The position numbers and the translations under genes were made by a program. The notes under the pieces are model-generated. The model saw only the letters and a program-made list of their open reading frames with translations, ran no database searches and was not told the DNA's origin. A stretch of 64,000 bases of DNA from Chromobacterium sp. IIBBL 290-4 (GTDB lineage Bacteria; Pseudomonadota; Gammaproteobacteria; Burkholderiales; Chromobacteriaceae): positions 744,001-808,000 of the forward strand of contig NZ_CP100128.1 in assembly GCF_024207115.1 (NCBI RefSeq). The letters are read 5' to 3'. Positions 37,328 to 45,704 of the stretch are shown here, in pieces. How positions within the stretch are numbered: the stretch's first letter is position 1; every line of letters starts with the position of its first letter.

Positions 37328-38363
37328 GGCGCTGTTGCACAAATCCTCCCCATCCGCAGCCTGGTAAGATAGCGGCATGACCAAGCCTGCGCCGAAACGC
37401 TACCGAACCACCAACTGGAAAGCCTACAACCAAGCCCTGATCGAACGCGGTTCTCTGTCCGTCTGGCTGGACACAAGCATGTCATGGCAGGCGACTCCAC
37501 GGGGCAAACGCGGACGGACACAGACCTATAGCGATGTGGCTATCCAGTTCTGTCTCACCATCAAGAACTTGTTTGGATTGCCTTTACGGCAGACCATCGG
37601 TTTCATCCAAAGCCTGCTCAAGTTGGCGGGCCTGGACTGGAATGTTCCTGACTACAGCACGTTGTCCAGGCGACAGCAGACGCTGCAGGTCAAAATTCCC
37701 TACCAGAAAAGTTCAGGTGCGCTGCATCTGCTGGTTGATAGCACTGGCATCAAGATGCTGGGTGAAGGTGAGTGGAAAACCAAGAAACATGGCGCAGAAT
37801 ACCGCCGGCAATGGCGCAAAGTGCATTTAGGCATTGATGCGGAAACCCTGCAAATCCGCGCCATTGAAGTGACGGACAACCGCCAGGGTGATGCGCAAAT
37901 GTTGCCTTCGCTATTGACGCAAATTCCGGCTGATGAGCCGATAGCCTGCGTGAGCGGCGACGGGGCTTTCGATACCAAAGCATGTCATGAGGCGATTGCC
38001 GCACGCGGCGCGATCGGGTGCATTCCGACCCGCAAGAATGCGAAACCGTGGAAAGGAAATTCGCTGGGTGTACTGGCTCGCAACGAGATTCTGCGGGCTA
38101 CCAAGCGATTAGGCAGAGCGATCTGGAAACGCTGGAGCGGCTACCATCGCCGCAGCCTGGTGGAAACCAAGATGCATTGCTTCAAACGGTTGGGTGAAAG
38201 AGTGACGGCCCGGCGTTTCGATGATCAAGTGGCAGAGCTGCAAGTGCGCGCTGCCATCTTGAACCGCTTCAGCATGCTGGGCCGTCCTTGTACGGTAGCT
38301 GTGGCGTAAATCTGTTTGGGGAAAGGGGAGCCTCGCCCTGTTCTGGATTTATGCAACAGTGCC
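37328..38363 (+). mobile_element. complete IS5-family (IS903-like) insertion sequence, copy 3
   Basis: 1036 bp with imperfect terminal inverted repeats GGCGCTGTTGCACAAATCC (left) and GGCACTGTTGCATAAATCC (right, complementary strand). The flanking nonamers CAACCAAAC (37319-37327) and CAACAAAGC (38364-38372) agree at 7 of 9 positions; IS903-type elements make 9-bp duplications, so this may be a slightly mutated one. It encodes one intact transposase. It lies between the secreted-protein gene and the VgrG effector module. Confidence 0.9.
37377..38309 (+). CDS. IS5-family DDE transposase, intact
   Basis: 310 residues, the usual length of the IS903 branch. It has an N-terminal helix-turn-helix region (AIQFCLTIK-like segment with LPLRQTIGFIQSLLKLAGL) and the DDE triad: Asp in LHLLVDSTGIKML, Asp in ACVSGDGAFDTKACHEAI, Glu in RSLVETKMHCFKRLGERV. 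The frame is unbroken, and it is the only copy of three in the window that could still be active. It could supply transposase to the defective copies. Confidence 0.95.
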   Translation: MTKPAPKRYRTTNWKAYNQALIERGSLSVWLDTSMSWQATPRGKRGRTQTYSDVAIQFCLTIKNLFGLPLRQTIGFIQSLLKLAGLDWNVPDYSTLSRRQQTLQVKIPYQKSSGALHLLVDSTGIKMLGEGEWKTKKHGAEYRRQWRKVHLGIDAETLQIRAIEVTDNRQGDAQMLPSLLTQIPADEPIACVSGDGAFDTKACHEAIAARGAIGCIPTRKNAKPWKGNSLGVLARNEILRATKRLGRAIWKRWSGYHRRSLVETKMHCFKRLGERVTARRFDDQVAELQVRAAILNRFSMLGRPCTVAVA

Positions 38364-38403
38364 CAACAAAGCCGTACGTGCATCAAATTTATGGAGTGTA
38401 GTA

Positions 38404-39141
38404 TTATTTTTTAGTATGCAACGGAATATTTGGAGGCAATTGAACACCAAGCTTTCTGCTTGCTTGAATGGCAGCCGCAATGCAAATACAGCTGATCATA
38501 TAAATTTGAATGAGGCAAGCCAGTAGAAATGACATTGCCGTACTAATAGCCATCGTTGAAAACTCAGGGTATGTCTTTCTAAGGTTTAGACCCAATATTA
38601 ATAGCAACATCATCGCAATGGGGAAGATTAGCTTTAGGATGGAGCCATTGAACTTATTAAGCAGGAGCTTTTCCTGTATGGAAAAATGTTCAATCACCCT
38701 CCCTCCCGAAATTACACCGGAAGCTTTAAATTCTTTTATAAAAAACTCTTTTACTTCTAATGTTTTTGGGAATGCAAGGAAACCATGTACGATGGAAAAT
38801 ATTGCCCAGGCCGCAGTGTAGGCGATTAATATAAGTGTAAAGTTTTCCGCATCGTATTTTGTAAAAAATGCAGGAAAAATGAACAAGAATGCACTAAGAA
38901 TCGTGCACGCAAAAAAAACATTAAAAATAACCAAGGAGTAAACAGCTATTTTGTTTGCTTTCCTACTAAGCGCAAGCGTTGAAATTGTTGCAAAAATTGC
39001 AAAGGAAAGATAGAAATTTATTGAGAATCTAATAGCCTCAACTGATTTGCCAGACCATTGATTTGCCATGACAAAAGCTAGGGGCAGCAGAATCCATGCC
39101 CATACCAACACAATTCTAGAAATTTTTGTAATGGGACTCAT
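38404..39141 (-). CDS. polytopic membrane protein, probable immunity partner of the VgrG effector
   Basis: A 245-residue protein with six or seven hydrophobic segments and a short Lys-rich C-terminus. Its DNA is AT-rich (many TTT and AAA codons). It follows the putative pore-forming effector with a single-base gap on the same strand. Immunity proteins against T6SS pore-forming effectors are often inner-membrane proteins encoded directly downstream, and this is the basis for the call. No named family recognised. Confidence 0.65.
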   Translation of the reverse strand: MSPITKISRIVLVWAWILLPLAFVMANQWSGKSVEAIRFSINFYLSFAIFATISTLALSRKANKIAVYSLVIFNVFFACTILSAFLFIFPAFFTKYDAENFTLILIAYTAAWAIFSIVHGFLAFPKTLEVKEFFIKEFKASGVISGGRVIEHFSIQEKLLLNKFNGSILKLIFPIAMMLLLILGLNLRKTYPEFSTMAISTAMSFLLACLIQIYMISCICIAAAIQASRKLGVQLPPNIPLHTKK

Positions 39142-39142
39142 A

Positions 39143-40546
39143 TTATCTAGCCCAACCGGCTACGGTCTCTTTAACATTGAATGTGCTATCTACATAGTCA
39201 ATTACTGTTGCGGCAAGTATGTAGCCTCCAACAACAACCATTGCGCCAAGCCAAACCGGGGCAGTTACAGTAACACCAACTGCTGATGCGGCAGCGGCGG
39301 CAGTATACATAATACCTGCGGTAATCAAGCCTCCTAAGGCAGCTGTACTCCCTGCTTTGAAGATAGACACTCCAGCTCTTCCAAAAAATTCGCTCATATC
39401 ATTGGATTTTCCATCTCCAAATGTGGTAGCGAAATCCCCATATAAATCTATCACTGTTCCAATGCCTTGAACCTTCATCCCCGCCCGAAAATTTCCCTTA
39501 GCGGTTAAGAATACTCTTTTAAAGCCACCGAGACCACGCCGTCCTGTCAAGTGATGGTTCGACCCTAAAAATTCAGCTTTGTTGCTACCTACGGGCATGC
39601 TAACAGTTTTGGCTTTGGACAGTCCTGCTGGAGTAATCAGCTTGCCTTTGAAGACATAGCGATACATGCCAATTTTGGACCTTTCTATATAGACTCGCAT
39701 GCCTAGCATGTTGAACCTCTTCCAATGAGACTGAATATAGCCTGCTGTTTCTTTAAAATAATTGGCTGTGAGAGGGGAATCATTGCTTGTCATTGCGACA
39801 TTGGTTCCTTCAACTACATTAGCAATTATAGATTCAAGCTGACTACCTTTCTCAGGCTCTTTAAATAATTGATCTGGAGCCCCTGTTATTTGCCCCCCAA
39901 GTCGTTCAAGTTGCTGAATTGCCACAGGAGTTAGCTCATTTTTTGATATCGTGCCGGCAATATAGTGCTCTTGGAGATCGGGCTTATTCATACTTCCTAG
40001 CAAATAGGAGTATTGACTCTTCTTCATTTTTTCATCGCTCAGGAAGTCTTGAAGCAACTGATCTTCCTTGGTTAAAACAGCAGAGTGCCCATAGGGGTCC
40101 GCAGCTGTACATTTCAAGAGGTTAGATGCCGCTGGCTTACTATTCAGAATGATCATCAGCGGTTCAGGTTTGATTGCCGGATCTTTGTCATACTTATTAT
40201 TGTCTAGTTTGTTCGGATGCCATTCGCCCAGAACTTTCCCAGAATTTTCAATAATTAACTTTCCAGAAAAGTCTCTGGATATCCAAACATATATGCGCTC
40301 ACCATCCTTAAAGGACATGCCTTTGCTTGCATGATAAGCATATAGCAGTTTGTCTCTTTCGCTATAAAAATCACTTCGGTCTGTTCGCAGAGTATAGGTG
40401 GCATTTGGTTTTATATTTATTTGAATAACCACATCTCTGTGCTTGCGCTTAATTACTCGATTTTTGCAACCGGCGACCAGACCTTTTGCAGTTTCCCCGG
40501 GAAGACAAACATAAACTACATTTTCCGGCATCGCTTTATCGGACAT
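39143..40546 (-). CDS. putative T6SS pore-forming effector linked to VgrG
   Basis: A 467-residue protein. The N-terminal 350 residues are soluble and of no known family (MSDKAMPENVVYVCLPGETA). The C-terminus has an Ala/Gly-rich hydrophobic hairpin of about 70 residues (TAALGGLITAGIMYTAAAAA, then VWLGAMVVVGGYILAATVI), like the membrane-inserting hairpin of colicin-type pore formers. It begins three bases after the VgrG stop codon. Position and hairpin together suggest a VgrG-delivered membrane toxin. AT-rich compared with vgrG, so the toxin and immunity genes were probably swapped in. Confidence 0.65.
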   Translation of the reverse strand: MSDKAMPENVVYVCLPGETAKGLVAGCKNRVIKRKHRDVVIQINIKPNATYTLRTDRSDFYSERDKLLYAYHASKGMSFKDGERIYVWISRDFSGKLIIENSGKVLGEWHPNKLDNNKYDKDPAIKPEPLMIILNSKPAASNLLKCTAADPYGHSAVLTKEDQLLQDFLSDEKMKKSQYSYLLGSMNKPDLQEHYIAGTISKNELTPVAIQQLERLGGQITGAPDQLFKEPEKGSQLESIIANVVEGTNVAMTSNDSPLTANYFKETAGYIQSHWKRFNMLGMRVYIERSKIGMYRYVFKGKLITPAGLSKAKTVSMPVGSNKAEFLGSNHHLTGRRGLGGFKRVFLTAKGNFRAGMKVQGIGTVIDLYGDFATTFGDGKSNDMSEFFGRAGVSIFKAGSTAALGGLITAGIMYTAAAAASAVGVTVTAPVWLGAMVVVGGYILAATVIDYVDSTFNVKETVAGWAR

Positions 40547-40549
40547 GAT

Positions 40550-43303
40550 TTAACCTTTTCTCCTTCCAGGCAAATCGCCCTTGAATGTATCGAAAAGCAC
40601 ATTCTTAAATTTTACCCAGCCGTCTGCATCGGATGATTGTTGCAATTGCGTATTATCACCTGATTGCAGCTTGATTTGTTCTCCAACCAAGGGGTTGCCC
40701 TCAGCATCCTCATAACGTACATGCAAGTCAGTGGTTTTATTCTCTGATTTCAGCGTCTTAACAAGACTTGTGGGTCCGCTAAATTGATGCTCAGCCCCCT
40801 TGATGCTGACCGTATCAGGACAATGCACCTCAATATTGCCGCCGGCAATACGGATATAGCCGCCGCCGCTGGCGAGCAGGATTTCCTGGCTGGCGGCGAT
40901 CTGTACCTTGCCTTTTACTGACGTGATGGTGACGTCCTTATCCGCCGTCAGTTCCATCGCATCGCTTTGCGCCTGGATTTGTACCTTGCCCTTGGCGGCG
41001 ATCAATTTCACCGCGATCTTGTCCTTCACTCCTGCCACAAACAAGCTGATGTGTTTGCCCACGTTGTGAATCCAGCGCCGGCCCGTGGTGTGGTTAGTGT
41101 CGCGCTGGGCGACGAGGTTCAGGTTAGTACCGGCAGTCAAGGTTTGGCTTTGCTCAGTCACGCTGGCAATGCCGGCCGGGCCGGACAGCACCAGCAAGGG
41201 CTGTTGGCCGGCCTGTTCTTTCGCCGTTTTGCCGTCTTTGTCGGTGTTGCTGCCGGCTTCCCAGGCTTTCAGCGCGTCGACGTGGTGTTGCAGGTGACCG
41301 TCCGGCTTTTTGCCGGCTTTGGCGTTGTCCGGGCCAATTTCGTCGGGCCCGGTTTCCATGGTGTCGGCCAGCTGGCCGGTGGCGGTTTCCGCTAGCGCCT
41401 GGCTCAGTGCGACGGCGGACTGCAGCTGGCTTTGCGCATGCTCGCGCGCTAGCTGTTTGCCGCCGGCGCCGTTTTTCGCTTCGGTGGACAGCAGCAGGCC
41501 GTGCGCGGCGCGGATGGCGCCGTGCTGGTCGGTGCGCAGCTCGAAGCCTTCGCCACGCGGCTGGGCTTTGCCGTTGCTGCGCGGGTGGGTGAGGAAGCCC
41601 TGGTTGAGCTGGGTCTTGCCGGATTCGGAGCTGAGCTTGGCGCGCACTTCGCCGGGGGTGTCGTCGAACAGCAGCTCGTTGTAGCCGCCGCCCTGGTGTT
41701 CTTTACTCTTGATGCCGGACAGCGTCTTGTTGGCGGGCAGACTGCCGGCGCCGCTGAAGTCGGGCGTAGGGTGGCTACCGTTGTACAAGACGCCTGTTAT
41801 TACGGGACGGTCGATGTCGCCTTCGATGAAGTCGACCAGCACTTCCTGGCCGATGCGCGGGATGAACTGGTGGCCGAAGCCGGCGCCGGCGCTGGGCATG
41901 GCCACGCGCAGCCAGCAGCTGGATTTGTCGTCGAGATTGGCGCCGAACTGGACGTGCTCCTCTGGCCGTTGCCAATGGAATTGCACCTTGATGCGGCCTT
42001 GGGCATCAGTGTAGATCTCGTCGGCGACTTGGTCTGTCGGCTCGGCCGGGCCGACCACGGTGGCGGTTTGCACGCCGCGCGATTTGGGTTTGGCCAGCGG
42101 CGTGTCGGCATAGGCCGGGGTCAGCGGAATGCCACGGCGCTGGGTCTGCAGCGTGGTGGTGAACGGCGCGGCGTCGCTGGGGGCGCCGACGTGCTGGGCC
42201 AGGTCTTGCGGCAGGTTGTTGCGCACCAGGAAGGTTTGGCCGGTGACCACGAATTCGCGGTGTTGCGGGCTGTCGGTTTCATGCGCCGGATGGTCGTCCA
42301 GGCGGAACCATTCGCCCGGCTGCAGGCCGCGCACGGTGCCGCTGGCGCGGAAGGACTTGGCCTGCAGGTCATGCGCCTGCTGGCGCAGCTGGGCGTAGCG
42401 GCCCAGCTGTTCATCGTCGCCGGCGTAGTACAGGCCCGGCGCGTCGTAGTGGGTCAGGCTGCTCTGCAGCGACTGGCCGGCCTGGCCCTGCTCGATGCGG
42501 CTGCCGTCTTCGCTGCGCTGGGTGGAGACGGGTTTGTAGTCGTAGCTGGCCAGCGCCACGCTGCCGGGCACGATCTGGCGCGCGGCTTGCCATTCGGTCA
42601 GGCCGTCTTCATCTTCAGTGGCGTCGCTGCGGTGGAAGCGCACGCGGCTCAATGGGGCGGCTGGCAGGCTATGCGGATCGTCAAACACCGCCAGCTGCAC
42701 CTGCGGGCCGTCATCGTCTTGATGCAGGAAACGCCAGGCGTAGCCTTCTTCGTGCAGCAGGCGGACGATGAATTCGTAATCGCTCTCGCGGTATTGCAGG
42801 CAGTAGCTGCGCGGCTGGGCCGGCTGCACCTGGATGGACAGCGTCTGCACGCGGGCGAAGGCCGGGTTGCTCTGCTGATGTTCGGACAGGATCTGCTGGA
42901 TGATGTCCGGCACCGTCAGGTCCTGGAACACGCGCGAAGTGCGGCGGTGACGCAGCAGCGCGAACGGCGGCTCGATGGTCAGCTCGTACTTGGCGAAACC
43001 GCCATCGGCGCCTGCCAGCCTGGCCTCGCTCACCACGCCGCAGCGGATGGACTCGCCGCCCGCCGCATCCTCGATGCCGATGCGCGCCGGCTGGCCCAGC
43101 AGTGACTTCAGTTCGAGATGGGTATCCGGCGACAAGCAGGTCAGCGTATAGCGGTAAGGTTGGGACAGGCCTTCTTCGGCATGCAGACTCAGCGGCAGCA
43201 GCTGTTCGGCGGCGATCTGCCCGGTGCCCAGCTGCAAAGTCAATACCCGTCGATCTTGGCCAAAAGCGGAGGCGAAACTGGCCAGCAGTGCGTTCAAATC
43301 CAT
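40550..43303 (-). CDS. vgrG: type VI secretion tip protein VgrG (evolved form)
   Basis: A 917-residue spike protein. The N-terminal gp27-like part includes RVLTLQLGTGQIAAEQLLPL and YRYTLTCLSPD; the gp5-like OB fold has DAQGRIKVQFHWQRPEEH and SCWLRVAMPSAGAGFGHQFIPRIGQEVLVDFIEGD, followed by the usual DUF2345-type needle. The last 60 residues form an extra beta-rich transthyretin-like tail (DLHVRYEDAEGNPLVGEQIK) ending close to the effector gene, probably an adaptor for it. Start 43303 is set by homology. No hcp, PAAR or core T6SS genes are in the window, so this is an orphan vgrG module. Confidence 0.95.
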   Translation of the reverse strand: MDLNALLASFASAFGQDRRVLTLQLGTGQIAAEQLLPLSLHAEEGLSQPYRYTLTCLSPDTHLELKSLLGQPARIGIEDAAGGESIRCGVVSEARLAGADGGFAKYELTIEPPFALLRHRRTSRVFQDLTVPDIIQQILSEHQQSNPAFARVQTLSIQVQPAQPRSYCLQYRESDYEFIVRLLHEEGYAWRFLHQDDDGPQVQLAVFDDPHSLPAAPLSRVRFHRSDATEDEDGLTEWQAARQIVPGSVALASYDYKPVSTQRSEDGSRIEQGQAGQSLQSSLTHYDAPGLYYAGDDEQLGRYAQLRQQAHDLQAKSFRASGTVRGLQPGEWFRLDDHPAHETDSPQHREFVVTGQTFLVRNNLPQDLAQHVGAPSDAAPFTTTLQTQRRGIPLTPAYADTPLAKPKSRGVQTATVVGPAEPTDQVADEIYTDAQGRIKVQFHWQRPEEHVQFGANLDDKSSCWLRVAMPSAGAGFGHQFIPRIGQEVLVDFIEGDIDRPVITGVLYNGSHPTPDFSGAGSLPANKTLSGIKSKEHQGGGYNELLFDDTPGEVRAKLSSESGKTQLNQGFLTHPRSNGKAQPRGEGFELRTDQHGAIRAAHGLLLSTEAKNGAGGKQLAREHAQSQLQSAVALSQALAETATGQLADTMETGPDEIGPDNAKAGKKPDGHLQHHVDALKAWEAGSNTDKDGKTAKEQAGQQPLLVLSGPAGIASVTEQSQTLTAGTNLNLVAQRDTNHTTGRRWIHNVGKHISLFVAGVKDKIAVKLIAAKGKVQIQAQSDAMELTADKDVTITSVKGKVQIAASQEILLASGGGYIRIAGGNIEVHCPDTVSIKGAEHQFSGPTSLVKTLKSENKTTDLHVRYEDAEGNPLVGEQIKLQSGDNTQLQQSSDADGWVKFKNVLFDTFKGDLPGRRKG

Positions 43304-43315
43304 CCGATTCCCAAA

Positions 43316-43340
43316 TAAAAATACCCTCCAAAGAGGGTAT
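43316..43340 (-). promoter_or_regulatory. terminator-like hairpin in the vgrG leader
   Basis: ATACCCTC (43321-43328) pairs perfectly with GAGGGTAT (43333-43340) around four bases. On the minus strand it is followed by a TTTTTATTT tract and lies 17 bases before the vgrG start. There is no minus-strand gene upstream for it to terminate, so it may attenuate vgrG; the GGAGGG in its 3' arm is too far from the ATG to be the ribosome site. Confidence 0.5.
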
Positions 43341-43413
43341 GTCATTGAACTAAAAGAGGATAAGAATTTTATGATGTTACGCGGGCGTCAACAACCGATG
43401 AGTGCCAAAAAGG

Positions 43414-43442
43414 TTGACAGACCTAGACTAAAGTACAGGTCT
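43414..43442 (+). promoter_or_regulatory. possible promoter-operator of the AbrB-like gene
   Basis: TTGACA (43414-43419) is followed by an inverted repeat AGACCT (43419-43424) / AGGTCT (43437-43442). The dyad would cover the promoter core, as expected for autorepression by the downstream AbrB-like protein. No good -10 hexamer. Confidence 0.35.
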
Positions 43443-43596
43443 AACGATGAACGTGGCCCGCCATTGCGACCGGTAGAGCACCTTGCCAGCGATCCTTGGC
43501 TTGGCAAACACACCCGTTTATATCATAACCAGGGCACCTCGTCCGGTGGCCATGGACTACAGCCAAGTGGTTTACAGCATGCGATTGGAGTGCATC

Positions 43597-43935
43597 ATGA
43601 TCGATGATCCGTATTCTGAAACTTGGCTAACGCTGCTCGTGAGTCGTCAACTCCAGCAGCGGCTCGCCAAAATGGCTGCAGCCCAACAACAGTCGGTGGA
43701 TGATTTAGCAGCAAGTCTGCTGGATGCTGCGATTTCAGATTGGGAAAACCTGCCCCAAACCAGCTGGACGGTTCCGCTACTGGATGCAGGAGATGGCAGT
43801 GGCGATGCGCTACTGGCGATTCCCGATGAGCTACTGGCTTCTGCAGGCTGGGTAGAGGGCGATACCCTATCTTTTGAAGATCAAGGTGATGGGACGCTGT
43901 TGCTGAAAAAGGCAGGTAATAAGGAGGATGCGTAA
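43597..43935 (+). CDS. AbrB/MazE-like antitoxin-type protein
   Basis: A 112-residue protein. The N-terminal 50 residues resemble a ribbon-helix-helix or helical segment (ETWLTLLVSRQLQQRLAKMA). The C-terminal part has the SpoVT/AbrB swapped-hairpin pattern: ALLAIPDELLASAGWVEGDT followed by LSFEDQGDGTLLLKK. TTGGAG before ATG 43597. Such proteins are usually the antitoxin of a small toxin gene, but no toxin frame follows before the next small gene on the other strand. Orphan antitoxin or plain regulator. Confidence 0.6.
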   Translation: MIDDPYSETWLTLLVSRQLQQRLAKMAAAQQQSVDDLAASLLDAAISDWENLPQTSWTVPLLDAGDGSGDALLAIPDELLASAGWVEGDTLSFEDQGDGTLLLKKAGNKEDA

Positions 43936-44018
43936 CTGCTAGAAGACTACCTCTGGCAGATGGCCTTCAGGCCACCAAACCCTTGCGTCTGCCATAACAG
44001 ATGGGGCCTAATGGCCAC

Positions 44019-44198
44019 TTAGTCGGGCTTTGAGCGCTGCAGCAGCGCGGCGCGCTTGAGGGCAAAGTAGTGCTTCGCCTCCTCATGTGAAACGCAGGGG
44101 CGCGGATCATCCAGCGCGGCCTGGACGGCTTGGCGAACGTACTCGTTATAAGAAATCGCAGATTCGGGAGCGAGGGGGATGGGCTCCGGCAATGGCAT
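44019..44198 (-). CDS. 59-residue stability-determinant/antitoxin-like protein
   Basis: The peptide reads MPLPEPIPLAPESAISYNEY, continues VRQAVQAALDDPRP and ends LQRSKPD. The AISYNEYVRQAVQAALDDPRP pattern is that of the short antitoxins annotated as stability determinant proteins, which pair with a RelE/ParE toxin encoded directly downstream. AGGAG precedes the ATG. The downstream side (43936-44018) is too short to hold a toxin, so the partner is lost. The protein would bind DNA and repress itself. Confidence 0.65.
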   Translation of the reverse strand: MPLPEPIPLAPESAISYNEYVRQAVQAALDDPRPCVSHEEAKHYFALKRAALLQRSKPD

Positions 44199-44248
44199 GG
44201 GGTCTTCTCCTGACTTTCGCTACTAGCGTATTGCAGAAGGAGCGTTAC

Positions 44249-44317
44249 ATGGCAACCACGATTAAAAGCACAGCACGTCGCATGGCAGGTGGCACGGGTC
44301 ATAAGCACATCACATAA
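44249..44317 (+). pseudogene. truncated start of a DUF3892-like gene
   Basis: After AAGGAG and a good ATG at 44249 the frame encodes only 22 residues ending MAGGTGHKHIT before TAA. DUF3892 proteins have this (S/E)GGTxHEHIT motif near their N-terminus and continue for about 60 more residues, which are missing. Probably a remnant; 44318-44520 holds nothing I can identify. Confidence 0.45.
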
Positions 44318-44520
44318 CTGAGCTTATCAGCCGAGAGGTCTTGGAAAAGTTGCTTGGCCAACTCCAGGCAGCCCTACACAGCCCACTGGATGGGGCCACA
44401 ACAACGCTCAACTAGCGACTCGGACCAGACATGCAGCCCTCCTGAGGGCCAGCCGATTTCAGTTCATGGAAAATCGTCGTCCGGCATAGCAAGCCCATCT
44501 GACATACATGCGCTCCGACA

Positions 44521-45219
44521 TCACATCCGATAGTCGCCCAGGCGCCTGAGCACATCTCTGCCCAATACATCAGCAAAGAGATGCAGCAACTCCCCCTGAG
44601 AATAGGCAAATTTCTGCCGGAATGGCGACTGCTCCAACCAACACGCAAAGGCCTCGCGACCACTCAAGTAGTCGCTGCGATTGAGCCGTAGCCGGGCCTC
44701 CGCAATCAGACACAAGATAACGGTGCCGGCTTCCAAGGTGGGCGAAGCAATCAGCTCGGCGCCGAGCTCTCGAATCCCCTCCCGACTCCGCCAGAATTCC
44801 TCGCGCGCGTGGCGCTCATCGATCAGTCTGTAGCGCCACTGGCCTTTCAGTTGCAAGTACACCTGCTGGATTTCAGGCCAAGTTAGTGCTTTCCGTTCGA
44901 GTACTGACCAGAACAGGTGACGATACCAGGTGGCGGTACCGCGATAGTCCTGCTCGACCAGGCCGATCACCGATGCCTGCCCCATAACGCCATCGTCCTT
45001 GGGACTAACCAGCCCTTTCTGATACTTGTGCCAGAGACACTGCCGCTGCCCCCTCCCCTGTGAGTTGGGCGGCGCATAGAAGCGATCGAGTTCTGCCAGC
45101 GGGGCGCAAGACAGCTGCAGAACCAGCTTCACCCAGGTTGCTACTCGCAATTGCTCGTAAACGCTCCGCCGGGGACGCCCCCGTTTTTTCAGCGTGCCCA
45201 AAGCTCCACCCCATGCCAA
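44521..45219 (-). CDS. unknown protein divergent from the transposition genes
   Basis: A 232-residue basic protein beginning MAWGGALGTLKKRGRPRRSV. It is rich in Arg, Leu and Trp, predicted mainly helical, with a GRPRRSVYEQLRVATWVKLV segment that might be a DNA-binding helix-turn-helix. It has no recognised family. It lies about 490 bp from tnsAB on the opposite strand, and GC content fits the transposition genes rather than the AT-rich cargo, so it may belong to the transposon core. The start is uncertain; no good ribosome site is visible. Confidence 0.6.
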   Translation of the reverse strand: MAWGGALGTLKKRGRPRRSVYEQLRVATWVKLVLQLSCAPLAELDRFYAPPNSQGRGQRQCLWHKYQKGLVSPKDDGVMGQASVIGLVEQDYRGTATWYRHLFWSVLERKALTWPEIQQVYLQLKGQWRYRLIDERHAREEFWRSREGIRELGAELIASPTLEAGTVILCLIAEARLRLNRSDYLSGREAFACWLEQSPFRQKFAYSQGELLHLFADVLGRDVLRRLGDYRM

Positions 45220-45704
45220 ATGGTTGTGGAAAAATATTACGCAAAACTTTCCGAATTAACAAAAAAATCTTCAACGTCAAGACCAGGCTAAATTTAGGTA
45301 AGGAATGGCTGAAACCCTTGTACAGCAAGGAAAGCAGCTTGAATTCGCCCGTCATTACGATCGAGAAGAAAGGCGGGATTAACTAACAAAAAACCCAAAA
45401 AAAGCGGTTTTACCTCTTGCATGGGATTTGATTTCTTGCATTGTAATTTCCCCTGAGGGGCGTTTCGCACCACAGGGAAATGGAAGGAACCGTAGCCGGA
45501 CCACGACATTATCGATACAAACAAAACGGCCCAGGATGGTGTCCTGAGCCGTTTGATGCCGCTCATCCAGTTTGCCGACTAGATAAGCGCAGCATACAAC
45601 AGGCCTCGTTGAATTCAAGCAGCCTGAGGGTGCCTGCATTTTGCCGCATCGATACTGTCCCAGCCACGGCTCCGCGTGAACGACTTCACATGGAGTGCAT
45701 CGTC
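45220..45704. other. intergenic region with the presumed tnsAB promoter
   Basis: AT-rich around 45220-45420. TCTTGCAT occurs twice (about 45414 and 45434) as a direct repeat and could be an operator, but no sigma-70 promoter pair stands out. A frame open from 45480 continues into tnsAB, but its first 75 codons show no similarity and no start signal. Confidence 0.4.

Noticed and set aside
41501..43105. Long plus-strand open frame opposite vgrG
   Set aside because: It is the antisense shadow of the GC-rich vgrG gene, with no start signal and an Ala/Gly/Val-biased translation; similar shadows lie opposite the ABC-F, GMC, maeB and dct genes.
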